From assembly GCA_900544075.1 (NCBI GenBank), contig UQTJ01000029.1:1-38386 (forward strand): 38,386 nucleotides of DNA, in the 5' to 3' direction. The notes below the pieces were generated by a model. That model had not been told where the DNA came from, searched no databases, and saw only the letters and a list, made by a program, of their open reading frames with translations. Origin of the DNA: an uncultured Bacteroides sp. Lineage in GTDB: Bacteria; Bacteroidota; Bacteroidia; Bacteroidales; Bacteroidaceae. The translations under genes were made by a program, and so were the position numbers. Shown here piece after piece: positions 16,875-24,816 of this stretch (positions are counted from its first letter, which is position 1; each line of letters opens with the position of its first letter).

Positions 16875-18215
16875 TTATCCGAAATATTTCTCTAACTTTT
16901 TAATCATAGCTCCGAGGCAGAACACTACCACGTGGTCATCTTTCTGAATGGTGGTATTACCTGTAACGAGGATACCTTCTCCATTTCTTATAAGTCCACC
17001 TATTGTAGCCCCCTTAGGCAAACCGATATCTTTAACCTGAGCTTTAGTTATCTTAGAGCCTTCTTTTACAATGAATTCCGCCACATCGGCATTGGCAAAA
17101 GTAAGACATTTCACGTTCGACACATCCGCCTTAAGCATCATCTGGTAGATATGGCTCGCAGCGATGTATTTCTTGTTTATCACCGTACCTATATCCAGAC
17201 TTTCGGCCATGCTTATATAATCCACGTTTTCCACTTCCGCCACAGTTTTGCTTACTCCCATACGTTTGGCAGCAAGACAAGCCAGGATATTCGTTTCCGA
17301 GTTTCCGGTCAGAGCGACGAAAGCTTCGGTATTTTTTATACCTTCCTCAATCAGAAGCTCCATATCGCGTCCGTCACCGTTTATCACCATTACATCATCG
17401 TCCACAATCTCCGTCAGCCTGTTACATCTGTTTTCGTCCATTTCTATAATCTTGACCTTCATATATTCAGGCAGATACTGGGCCGTGCGGACGGCTATTC
17501 TTCCTCCGCCCATAATCATTACGCTTCGTACATCGGCTTCGTTCTCGCGTCCTGAAATCTTTCTGATGTAAGGGATATACTTCTTGGTGGTAGTAAAATA
17601 TACTATGTCATTCAGTTTCACATAGTCGTCACCACGAGGGATAATTGTCTCATTACCTCTTTTTATAGCTACTATATGGAACGGTATTCCCTGACCTCCA
17701 AGCTCATGAAACGGCACATTCAGGATTTCTGCCTGCTCTCTCATCTTAACACCAATCATTATCAGTGCTCCACCGGCAAACTCCCACCACTGCTTTATCC
17801 AGCTCATTTTTACTGCATCCACAATCTCCTTTGCGGCCAGCATTTCCGGATAAATGAGTGAATGTACGCCAAGTCCGCTGAAGAATTCCTTGTGTTTCGG
17901 CAGCAGATATTCGTAATTGTCTATACGTGCTACTGTCTTTTTGGCTCCAAGGTTATTGGCGAGCATACAGGCTGTCATATTACGGCTTTCGTCAGGCGTT
18001 ACGCCTATGAACAGGTCTGCGCCTGCCACTCCCGCTTCTTTCAGTCCGTTTATTGAGGTAGGAGAGTAGTTCACAGTCATCATATCCAGATTACTGCTCA
18101 TTTTTCCCAACCTTTCCTGATTCTCATCTATCAGTATAATGTCTTGATCTTCACCGGCTAAAAGTTTTGCCAGATGTGTGCCCACTGCTCCTGCACCAGC
18201 TATAATTATCTTCAT
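16875..18215 (-). CDS. trkA: Trk potassium uptake system NAD-binding regulatory subunit TrkA
   Basis: A cytoplasmic gating subunit of the Trk K+ transporter. In its 446 residues it has two RCK repeats. The first begins with GAGAVG (residues 7-12) and ILIDENQERL, the second with GGGRIA (236-241) and IIEMDENRCNRL. Each is followed by a TrkA-C domain (about 150-215 and 370-440). The start overlaps the dxs stop by 4 bp (ATGA), so translation is coupled. The partner channel TrkH is not encoded in the window, although dxs-trkA-trkH is the order I recall in Bacteroides. Identification is firm. Confidence 0.93.
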   Translation of the reverse strand: MKIIIAGAGAVGTHLAKLLAGEDQDIILIDENQERLGKMSSNLDMMTVNYSPTSINGLKEAGVAGADLFIGVTPDESRNMTACMLANNLGAKKTVARIDNYEYLLPKHKEFFSGLGVHSLIYPEMLAAKEIVDAVKMSWIKQWWEFAGGALIMIGVKMREQAEILNVPFHELGGQGIPFHIVAIKRGNETIIPRGDDYVKLNDIVYFTTTKKYIPYIRKISGRENEADVRSVMIMGGGRIAVRTAQYLPEYMKVKIIEMDENRCNRLTEIVDDDVMVINGDGRDMELLIEEGIKNTEAFVALTGNSETNILACLAAKRMGVSKTVAEVENVDYISMAESLDIGTVINKKYIAASHIYQMMLKADVSNVKCLTFANADVAEFIVKEGSKITKAQVKDIGLPKGATIGGLIRNGEGILVTGNTTIQKDDHVVVFCLGAMIKKLEKYFG

Positions 18216-20110
18216 GAGTTCTTTATTTTTTCATAAATGCTATCTTCGTCAAGTCCGCATATTTTGTACAGTTCGTCTACAGAACCATGCTGTACGAAAT
18301 GATCTTCAAGTCCCATTCTTATGATTTTCGTATCATATCCGTGGTCAGACATGAATTCCATTACTGCACTTCCTGCTCCACCTGCGAGGATGCCGTCTTC
18401 TATAGTAATAACTTTCTTGAAATTCTTTCCTATGTATTCCAACATTTCAGTGTCAAGCGGTTTTACGAATCTCAAGTCGTAATGCGCCACACTGATACCT
18501 GATTCCTGTTCTACTCTTTCTATGGCCTTTGCTGCTCTGTATCCGATTGGTCCCAATGATATCACGGCCAGGTCTTTTCCTTCTTTCAGAAGTCTGCCTT
18601 TACCCACAGGTATAGCTTCCAGCTTGCATTTCCAGTCGCTTATCATGCCTCTTCCGCGAGGGTATCTTATAACGAACGGTCCCATGTCCGGCAGCTGGGC
18701 TGTGTACATCATCTTTCTCAGTTCATGTTCGTCCATCGGAACAGCCACAGTCAGGTTAGGTATAATCCTCATGTATGCAATATCAAACATACCATGATGC
18801 GTTGCCCCGTCCTCTCCCACGAGTCCGGCTCTGTCAAGACACATCACGACGTTCAGTTTCTGTATGGCTACGTCGTGTATAACATTGTCATAAGCCCTTT
18901 GCATGAAAGTGGAATAGATGTTGCAGAACGGCATTAATCCGTCTTTTGCCATTCCGGCAGAGAACGTCACTGCATGTCCTTCTGCAATGCCTACATCAAA
19001 AACTCTTTCAGGCATCTCCCTCATCATAATGTTCATAGAACATCCGGAAGGCATGGCAGGCGTAACTCCAACTATCCTGCTGTTTGCCTGTGCCAGTTCA
19101 AGCAGAGTATTGCCGAATACTTCCTGAAACAGTGGAGGCATACCTTCAGCGGCAGGCTTGATTCTGATACCGGTTCCCTTGTCAAACCGGCCGGGAGAAT
19201 GCCATTCTGTAGCGCATTCTTCTGCAGGCTTATATCCTTTTCCTTTCGTAGTGTGTATATGCAGTATCTTCGGACCATTCATATCCTTTATTTCGTTCAT
19301 AACCTTTATCAGAGATAAAGTGTCATGTCCGTCTATAGGGCCGAAATACCTTATATTCATTCCCTCAAATATATTCTGCTGCTGCATCAGCAATGATTTG
19401 AGGCTGTTGTTGAATCTTATTATGGCGTTTTTCCTTTCATCCGTCAGAAGTCCCCACTTCATCATTTGTTTCGACATGGCGTTGCGGAATCTGTTGTAGC
19501 CCTCTGACGTATGCAGATTCAGAAGATACTGTTTCATGCCTCCCACACTGCGGTCTATTGCCATGTTGTTGTCATTCAGGATGATAAGCAGATTGTTTGG
19601 CGTTGCCGATGCATTGTTCAGTCCTTCGAAAGCAAGACCGCCACTCATCGAACCGTCGCCTATTACGGCCACGATATGTCTGTCCGACTCATTTTTCAGA
19701 TTTGCTGCTACTGCCATTCCTAATGCTGCAGATATGGAGTTCGAGGCATGTCCGCACGTGAAAGTGTCATATTCGCTTTCTGCCGGCGATGGGAATGGCG
19801 CAAGTCCGTTCAGCTTTCTGTTTGTACAGAATCTGTCACGTCTTCCTGTCAGTATCTTGTGTGCATATGCCTGATGTCCTACATCCCATACTATGCGGTC
19901 GTATGGTGTTGAGAATGTGTAATGTAATGCGACGGTAAGTTCTATCACTCCCAAGCTGGAACCAAAATGTCCCGGGTTACGTGACAGTTCATCTATTATC
20001 ATCTCACGCAATTCTTTGCACACCTCGGGCAAGACTTCCACCGGAAGCTTGCGAAGGTCGTCAGGACTGTCAATCTTGTCAAGGAATTTATATGAAGTGT
20101 TATGTTCCAT
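18212..20110 (-). CDS. dxs: 1-deoxy-D-xylulose-5-phosphate synthase
   Basis: A cytoplasmic thiamine-diphosphate enzyme that condenses pyruvate and glyceraldehyde 3-phosphate, the first step of the MEP isoprenoid pathway, and also feeds thiamine and pyridoxal synthesis. The 632-residue length is standard. Landmarks are NPGHFGSSLG (His48), DVGHQAYAHK (His79), the ThDP/Mg motif GDGSMSGG (151-158) with a following Asn, and the pyrimidine-domain DRAGLVGEDGATHHGMFD. A transketolase C-terminal domain closes the protein. It is the first gene of the dxs-trkA pair and is divergent from the GSCFA gene across a 93-bp promoter region. Confidence 0.96.
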   Translation of the reverse strand: MEHNTSYKFLDKIDSPDDLRKLPVEVLPEVCKELREMIIDELSRNPGHFGSSLGVIELTVALHYTFSTPYDRIVWDVGHQAYAHKILTGRRDRFCTNRKLNGLAPFPSPAESEYDTFTCGHASNSISAALGMAVAANLKNESDRHIVAVIGDGSMSGGLAFEGLNNASATPNNLLIILNDNNMAIDRSVGGMKQYLLNLHTSEGYNRFRNAMSKQMMKWGLLTDERKNAIIRFNNSLKSLLMQQQNIFEGMNIRYFGPIDGHDTLSLIKVMNEIKDMNGPKILHIHTTKGKGYKPAEECATEWHSPGRFDKGTGIRIKPAAEGMPPLFQEVFGNTLLELAQANSRIVGVTPAMPSGCSMNIMMREMPERVFDVGIAEGHAVTFSAGMAKDGLMPFCNIYSTFMQRAYDNVIHDVAIQKLNVVMCLDRAGLVGEDGATHHGMFDIAYMRIIPNLTVAVPMDEHELRKMMYTAQLPDMGPFVIRYPRGRGMISDWKCKLEAIPVGKGRLLKEGKDLAVISLGPIGYRAAKAIERVEQESGISVAHYDLRFVKPLDTEMLEYIGKNFKKVITIEDGILAGGAGSAVMEFMSDHGYDTKIIRMGLEDHFVQHGSVDELYKICGLDEDSIYEKIKNS

Positions 20111-20137
20111 CTATACATTAATTAAACATTTCTTCCA

Positions 20138-20178
20138 CAAAAGTAGTACAAATATATATATTGTGGTTACATTTGTAC
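20138..20178. promoter_or_regulatory. Divergent promoter region of dxs and the GSCFA gene, with inverted repeat
   Basis: Leftward -7 candidates are TACTTTTG (20138-20145) and TATATTTG (20149-20156), the latter with a TTG at 20179-20181 (22-nt spacer). A rightward candidate is TACATTTG (20168-20175). GTACAAAT (20146-20153) and ATTTGTAC (20171-20178) form an 8-bp inverted repeat that overlaps both promoters. That could be an operator or simply the mirrored -7 boxes. Confidence 0.45.
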
Positions 20179-20203
20179 CAAAAAATAATAAGTATAGAGT
20201 AAT

Positions 20204-21190
20204 ATGGAACTGATAACCAGAACCGAACTGCCTGCCGGACAGTGTGAAATAAAGCATTCTGACAGATTGTTGCTCATGGGCTCATGCTTTACTGATAACA
20301 TAGGAAACAGACTGTCCGATAGTAAATTCCGGTGTGATATAAATCCTTTCGGTGTGCTTTATAATCCGATGTCTATTTTTAAGGCATTGAATGAACTTGT
20401 TGACAGAAAGGTGTATTCTGATGATGATGTAATGGAGTCACGCGGAGTCTGGTTCAGCCTGATGCATCACAGCTCTTTTTCTTCTCCTTCTAAAGAATTG
20501 TGTCTGGAGAACATTAATACACGCATAAGTTATAGTTCAGACTTCCTTACTAAAGCTGATTGGCTTCTTCTTACTTTCGGGACAGCCCGTGTCTATCGGT
20601 GGAATGAAACCGGCTGTATAGTAGGCAACTGCCATAAACTCAATGAGAAACTCTTTTCACGCAGCCTTCTTGAAGTAGAGGAAATTGTCAGTTCATATAC
20701 TGCTCTGATATCTAAAATCAGGAATCTGAATCCTGACATAAAACTTATGTTTACTGTAAGCCCCATACGTCATGCCAAGGATGGGATGCACGGCAATCAG
20801 ATAAGCAAATCCGTATTGCTGTTGGCTGTAGACAAAATCTGTTCGTCCAATTCCGGATGCTTTTATTTTCCGTCTTACGAGATTATGATGGACGAGTTGC
20901 GCGATTACCGTTTTTATGCCGACGATATGCTGCATCCTTCTTCGCTTGCCGTAGATTATATATGGGAAAAATTTTCCGAAACATATTTCAGCAAACCTAC
21001 CATGGAAGTTATAAAATCGTGGAATGAAATAAACCGTGCTCTGGGACATAAGCCTTTCAATCCGGAAAGTGAGGCATATGGTAAATTTTTAAGTCAAATA
21101 CTGTTAAAAATTGGAACACTAAAGGAAAAATTCACGTACTTAGATGTCGAAAAGGAAATAGAATTATGTCGAACACTATTGAAGAAATAA
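20204..21190 (+). CDS. GSCFA-domain protein (SGNH-hydrolase-like)
   Basis: A 328-residue protein named after its N-terminal motif, here GSCF (residues 26-29), the Ser-containing block of an SGNH-type fold. Other visible blocks are DINPFGVLYNP, LLLTFGTARVYRW and the C-terminal ADDMLHPSS (239-247), where Asp241-x-x-His244 would complete a catalytic triad. No signal peptide is apparent, so it acts in the cytoplasm if it is an enzyme. The substrate is unknown. In this window it overlaps the MurF-Alr gene by 25 bp in another frame, suggesting a link to cell-wall precursor work or acyl/acetyl removal, which is inference only. The family assignment is good. Confidence 0.85.
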   Translation: MELITRTELPAGQCEIKHSDRLLLMGSCFTDNIGNRLSDSKFRCDINPFGVLYNPMSIFKALNELVDRKVYSDDDVMESRGVWFSLMHHSSFSSPSKELCLENINTRISYSSDFLTKADWLLLTFGTARVYRWNETGCIVGNCHKLNEKLFSRSLLEVEEIVSSYTALISKIRNLNPDIKLMFTVSPIRHAKDGMHGNQISKSVLLLAVDKICSSNSGCFYFPSYEIMMDELRDYRFYADDMLHPSSLAVDYIWEKFSETYFSKPTMEVIKSWNEINRALGHKPFNPESEAYGKFLSQILLKIGTLKEKFTYLDVEKEIELCRTLLKK

Positions 21191-23631
21191 CCTCTGTATT
21201 AAATGCAGAACGTATAGGAAATACGGAAGCAGCGATTGACTGGATACTTACAGACAGCCGTTCTTTGTGCTTTCCGGAAGAAACGTTATTTTTTGCCCTT
21301 AAAACCAAGCGCAATGACGGTCATAAATATATAGACGAACTTTATGAGCGCGGAGTAAGGAATTTTGTGGTAAGCGATATCCCTGAAAATATATCTGAAT
21401 ATAATGAATGTAATTTCTTAAAAGTCTCAAATCCGCTCAAGGCTCTACAGAAGCTTGCTGCAAACCATCGCGAAAAGTTTGATATTCCTGTAATCGGAAT
21501 TACCGGGAGCAATGGTAAGACTGTGGTCAAAGAGTGGCTCTATCATATTATCAGTCCGTATAAGGTTGTGACACGCTCTCCAAGGAGTTATAACTCTCAG
21601 ATTGGTGTGCCTCTTTCCGTGTGGCTGCTGAATGAAAATACAGAGATTGGAATTTTCGAAGCCGGTATTTCCGAAATGGGAGAGATGGAGGAACTTAAAC
21701 CTATCATACGCCCTACGATTGGGGTAATTACCAATATCGGTGGTGCTCATCAGGAGAACTTTACATCTGTGCAGGACAAATGTATGGAGAAACTCCAGCT
21801 GTTTAAAGACTGTGATGTAGTGATATACAATGGCGACAATGATATGATAAGCAGTTGTGTCACAAAGTCTTTGTTCGGTGCACGCGAGATAGCATGGTCC
21901 ACCAAGGATATGGAACGTCCTCTGTATATCGAGAGCATAGAGAAGGCCAGTGACCATACGGTAATCAAATACCGCTATCTCGGTTTTATGAAGGAATATC
22001 GCATTCCTTTCATTGACGATGCATCAATAGAAAATTCCATAAACTGTCTGGCTGTAGCCTTATATCTTATGATTTCTCCTGAGGATATAGCCGAGAGAAT
22101 GCTTACTCTTGAGCCGGTTGCCATGCGTATGGAGGTTAAGGAAGGAAAGAACGGCTGCATACTTATCAACGACAGTTACAATTCCGATTTTGCCTCTCTC
22201 GATATAGCACTTGACTTCATGTCGCGCCGGACTGAGGACAAAGGCAGAAAACGTACTCTTATTCTTTCCGATATATTGGAGAGCGGACAGACCAGCAAAC
22301 TTCTTTACAGACAGGTTTCGGAGTTGGTGCATAATCGTGGTGTGGACAAGATAATAGGCGTTGGACCGGAAATTTCAGCCTCGGCATCACGCTTCCAGAT
22401 AGAAAAATATTTCTTTAACAAGACATCAGAGCTTATAGAGTCCGGCATACTCGACACTTTGAGGAATGAAGTCGTTCTTATAAAAGGTGCACGTATATTC
22501 CATTTCGATGATATCACAGACTATATGGAACTTAAGGTGCATGAAACAATCCTTGAGATAAACTTGGGAGCCCTGACAGCCAACCTGAATCATTTCCGTA
22601 ACAAGCTCAAACCGGAAACCAAGATGGTATGTATGGTTAAGGCTTCAGCCTACGGTGCCGGTCCGTTTGAGATAGCAAAGACATTGGAAGAACACAGGGT
22701 GGACTATCTCGCAGTAGCTGTGGCCGACGAAGGTGCTGATTTGCGCAAGGCCGGTATTCATTGTCCTATTATTATAATGAATCCGGAACTAACCGCTTTC
22801 AAGACAATGTTCGACTATCGTCTTGAACCTGAAGTATATAGCTTCAATATTTTAGAAGAACTTATCAAAGCTGCCGAGAGGGAAGGAGTGAGCAATTTCC
22901 CTATTCATGTGAAAATCAATACCGGAATGAATCGTCTTGGTTTTGAGCCTGAGCAGCTAACTCAGTTGGTAGAACGTTTGAAACGTCAGTCGGCAGTGAT
23001 ACCTCGTTCGGTATTCTCTCATCTTGTAGGTAGTGATGCAAGTCGTTTTGATTCCTTTACACGCCGTCAGATAGAAACTTTCGAAGATGCGGCAGCAAAA
23101 CTTCAGGAGGGATTCTCATTCAAGATTCTGCGACACATCTGCAATACTGCCGGAATAGAACGCTATCCTGGAGCGCAGTTCGATATGGTACGCCTTGGAA
23201 TCGGACTGTATGGAATTGACCCATATACAGGTAAGATAATTAACAATGTGAGTTCGCTAAAGACCACCATACTTCAGATACACGATGTAAAGGCTGAAGA
23301 TACCGTGGGGTACAGTCGTAGGGGAATGCTGGACAGAGATTCACGTATTGCAGCAATTCCAATAGGTTATGCGGACGGTCTGAACCGTAAATTAGGTAAC
23401 GGAAGGGGATACTGCCTTGTAAATGGTCAGAAAGCTCCGTATGTAGGTAATATATGTATGGATGTGTGTATGATTGATGTAACAGATATAGACTGCAAGG
23501 AAGGAGATAAGGTGGAAATCTTCGGCGAGAACTTGCCTGTTACAACTTTGGCCGAATGGCTTGATACTATTCCATACGAAATACTGACCAGCGTTTCAAT
23601 GCGAGTAAAAAGGGTTTATTATCAGGACTGA
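21166..23631 (+). CDS. murF-alr: Fused MurF ligase and alanine racemase
   Basis: A bifunctional cytoplasmic enzyme of 821 residues. The first part (1-about 453) is UDP-MurNAc-tripeptide:D-Ala-D-Ala ligase, with the ATP loop GITGSNGKT (111-119) and the substrate loop NDSYNSD. The second part (from about 454) is a PLP-dependent alanine racemase, with the PLP Lys492 (MVKASAYGAG), the catalytic Tyr716 (VGYSRRG), GYADG and the closing MDVCMIDVT motif. Together the halves can make D-alanine and attach D-Ala-D-Ala to the peptidoglycan precursor, although a separate Ddl ligase is still needed. This fusion is known in Bacteroidetes. The start at 21166 lies inside the end of the GSCFA gene and gives the family-typical N-terminus (Mur ligase first domain). 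Confidence 0.95.
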   Translation: MSNTIEEITSVLNAERIGNTEAAIDWILTDSRSLCFPEETLFFALKTKRNDGHKYIDELYERGVRNFVVSDIPENISEYNECNFLKVSNPLKALQKLAANHREKFDIPVIGITGSNGKTVVKEWLYHIISPYKVVTRSPRSYNSQIGVPLSVWLLNENTEIGIFEAGISEMGEMEELKPIIRPTIGVITNIGGAHQENFTSVQDKCMEKLQLFKDCDVVIYNGDNDMISSCVTKSLFGAREIAWSTKDMERPLYIESIEKASDHTVIKYRYLGFMKEYRIPFIDDASIENSINCLAVALYLMISPEDIAERMLTLEPVAMRMEVKEGKNGCILINDSYNSDFASLDIALDFMSRRTEDKGRKRTLILSDILESGQTSKLLYRQVSELVHNRGVDKIIGVGPEISASASRFQIEKYFFNKTSELIESGILDTLRNEVVLIKGARIFHFDDITDYMELKVHETILEINLGALTANLNHFRNKLKPETKMVCMVKASAYGAGPFEIAKTLEEHRVDYLAVAVADEGADLRKAGIHCPIIIMNPELTAFKTMFDYRLEPEVYSFNILEELIKAAEREGVSNFPIHVKINTGMNRLGFEPEQLTQLVERLKRQSAVIPRSVFSHLVGSDASRFDSFTRRQIETFEDAAAKLQEGFSFKILRHICNTAGIERYPGAQFDMVRLGIGLYGIDPYTGKIINNVSSLKTTILQIHDVKAEDTVGYSRRGMLDRDSRIAAIPIGYADGLNRKLGNGRGYCLVNGQKAPYVGNICMDVCMIDVTDIDCKEGDKVEIFGENLPVTTLAEWLDTIPYEILTSVSMRVKRVYYQD

Positions 23632-23660
23632 TTCGTTAGGCTTGCCTTATAAATTTGTTG

Positions 23661-23748
23661 TCCGACAGCTGTCAAACGTATGTTTGACAGCTGTCGGTTA
23701 TTTGTTTGACACGTGTCGGACATACGTTTGACAGTTGTCAGACGATAG
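23661..23748. repeat. 11/22-bp-phased inverted repeat element (copy B)
   Basis: Written in rows of 11 bases from 23661, nearly every row starts with T and ends with TG. TTTGACAnnTGTCnG occurs three times exactly 22 bp apart (23683, 23705, 23727), and an inverted copy, CCGACAGCTGTCAAA, lies at 23662-23676. The first pair forms a perfect 16-bp stem with a 4-nt loop. The element sits between two convergent genes. Its geometry matches copies A and C but its sequence does not. Confidence 0.8.
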
Positions 23749-23760
23749 AAATGAAAGGCA

Positions 23761-23800
23761 AAAAAAAGTCTGCCTATCCCGTATTTGGAACAGACAGACT
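23761..23800 (-). terminator. Intrinsic terminator of the gatC-kduI operon
   Basis: AGTCTG (23767-23772) pairs with CAGACT (23795-23800); on the minus strand a run of seven or more T residues follows (the A-run that starts just before 23761). It lies about 25 bp past the kduI stop. Confidence 0.65.
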
Positions 23801-23824
23801 CTAAATATGACTTATATACCGTTA

Positions 23825-24781
23825 TTATCTCATTTCAGTATATTTGATTTCGTCTTTATCGCTGTACTTCAAGTTTTCACCAGCCATACCCCAGATGAAA
23901 GTATAGTTGCGAGTACCTGCTGCAGCGTGGATGCTCCATTCAGGAGAAGTGATAGCCTGTTCGTTCTGAAGCCATACCAGACGTTCTTCTTTAGGTTCAC
24001 CCATCAGGTGGCAGATAGCGTTACCTTCTTCAACATTGAAGTAGAAGTAAGCTTCCATACGGCGAGTGTGAGTGTGAGCAGGCATTGTGTTCCATACAGA
24101 ACCCGGAGCCAATTCAGTAAGACCCATCTGCAACTGGTTAGTACCACCGTTCTTTACTCTTTCAAGAACATCTTTTACGATAAGCTGGTTTACTACACGG
24201 TCGTTGCTGTCTTCCATCTTGCCGTAGTGGTCAGAGATAGCCAAAGCATATTTCTTAGGCTGAGCTTTCTGTGCTTTAACGTCAGTTGTAATCAACTGTG
24301 TAACGTACTGTTTGTAAGCAGGAGCAGAGTTGATATAGAATTTAGCAGGTTTGCTTGCATCGTTACTCTTGAAAGTAACTTCTTTGTTACCGCAGCCAAC
24401 GTACAATGCTTCTTTATATTTCATTGGGTATTCTTTTCCGTCAACAGTTACTACACCGTCACCACCAATGTTGATAACACCAAGTTCGCGACGTTCAAGG
24501 AAATAAGTGATTTCAGGGCCAAGTTCACGGAAAGTTTCAAGTTTCAAAACCTTGTTTACCGGCATTACACCACCGTAAATCAGACGGTCATAAAGTGTAT
24601 AAGTTAAGTTGATTTCGTCCGGAGCCATTACTTTTTCCATAACGAAAGCGCTGCGCAAACGTTCTGTATCATAATGCTTAACATCCAGTGGATGGCAAGC
24701 TGTTTGCACTTTGTAGTTCATCTGTGCGTTTGTAGAGATGGCTGCTAAGCCCATCATCATTGCTAATGCTAATTTTTTCAT
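23825..24781 (-). CDS. kduI: KduI-family uronate ketol-isomerase with a signal peptide
   Basis: KduI interconverts 4-deoxy-L-threo-5-hexosulose uronate and 3-deoxy-D-glycero-2,5-hexodiulosonate, the step that feeds unsaturated uronates from pectin or glycosaminoglycans toward KDG. All zinc ligands are present: His236 and His238 (PAHTHTRRMEAYFYF), Glu243 and His285 (WSIHAAAG). FLERRELGVINIGG is also a family signature. The protein is 318 residues against 278 in E. coli. Part of the excess is a clear signal peptide (KK, a hydrophobic core, cleavage after STNA before Gln20), and part is an insertion near 168-190. The next Met (21) would remove the signal, but the start at 24781 has a normal Bacteroides leader 35 bp after gatC. 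A periplasmic location is unexpected for this enzyme. The fold is certain; location and true substrate are inferred. Confidence 0.88.
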   Translation of the reverse strand: MKKLALAMMMGLAAISTNAQMNYKVQTACHPLDVKHYDTERLRSAFVMEKVMAPDEINLTYTLYDRLIYGGVMPVNKVLKLETFRELGPEITYFLERRELGVINIGGDGVVTVDGKEYPMKYKEALYVGCGNKEVTFKSNDASKPAKFYINSAPAYKQYVTQLITTDVKAQKAQPKKYALAISDHYGKMEDSNDRVVNQLIVKDVLERVKNGGTNQLQMGLTELAPGSVWNTMPAHTHTRRMEAYFYFNVEEGNAICHLMGEPKEERLVWLQNEQAITSPEWSIHAAAGTRNYTFIWGMAGENLKYSDKDEIKYTEMR

Positions 24782-24816
24782 GTTTTTGTTGTTTTATTTA
24801 ATTTAGGTTATTACGA

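Noticed and set aside
23661..23748. Simple intrinsic terminator for murF-alr
   Set aside because: The stem is perfect, but it is followed by more phased units and not by a T-run, so a plain terminator does not explain the structure, though it may still end transcription.
23735..24607. 290-codon plus-strand frame opposite kduI
   Set aside because: It is antisense to a gene with intact zinc ligands and begins inside the repeat and terminator region; the composition is typical of a shadow frame.
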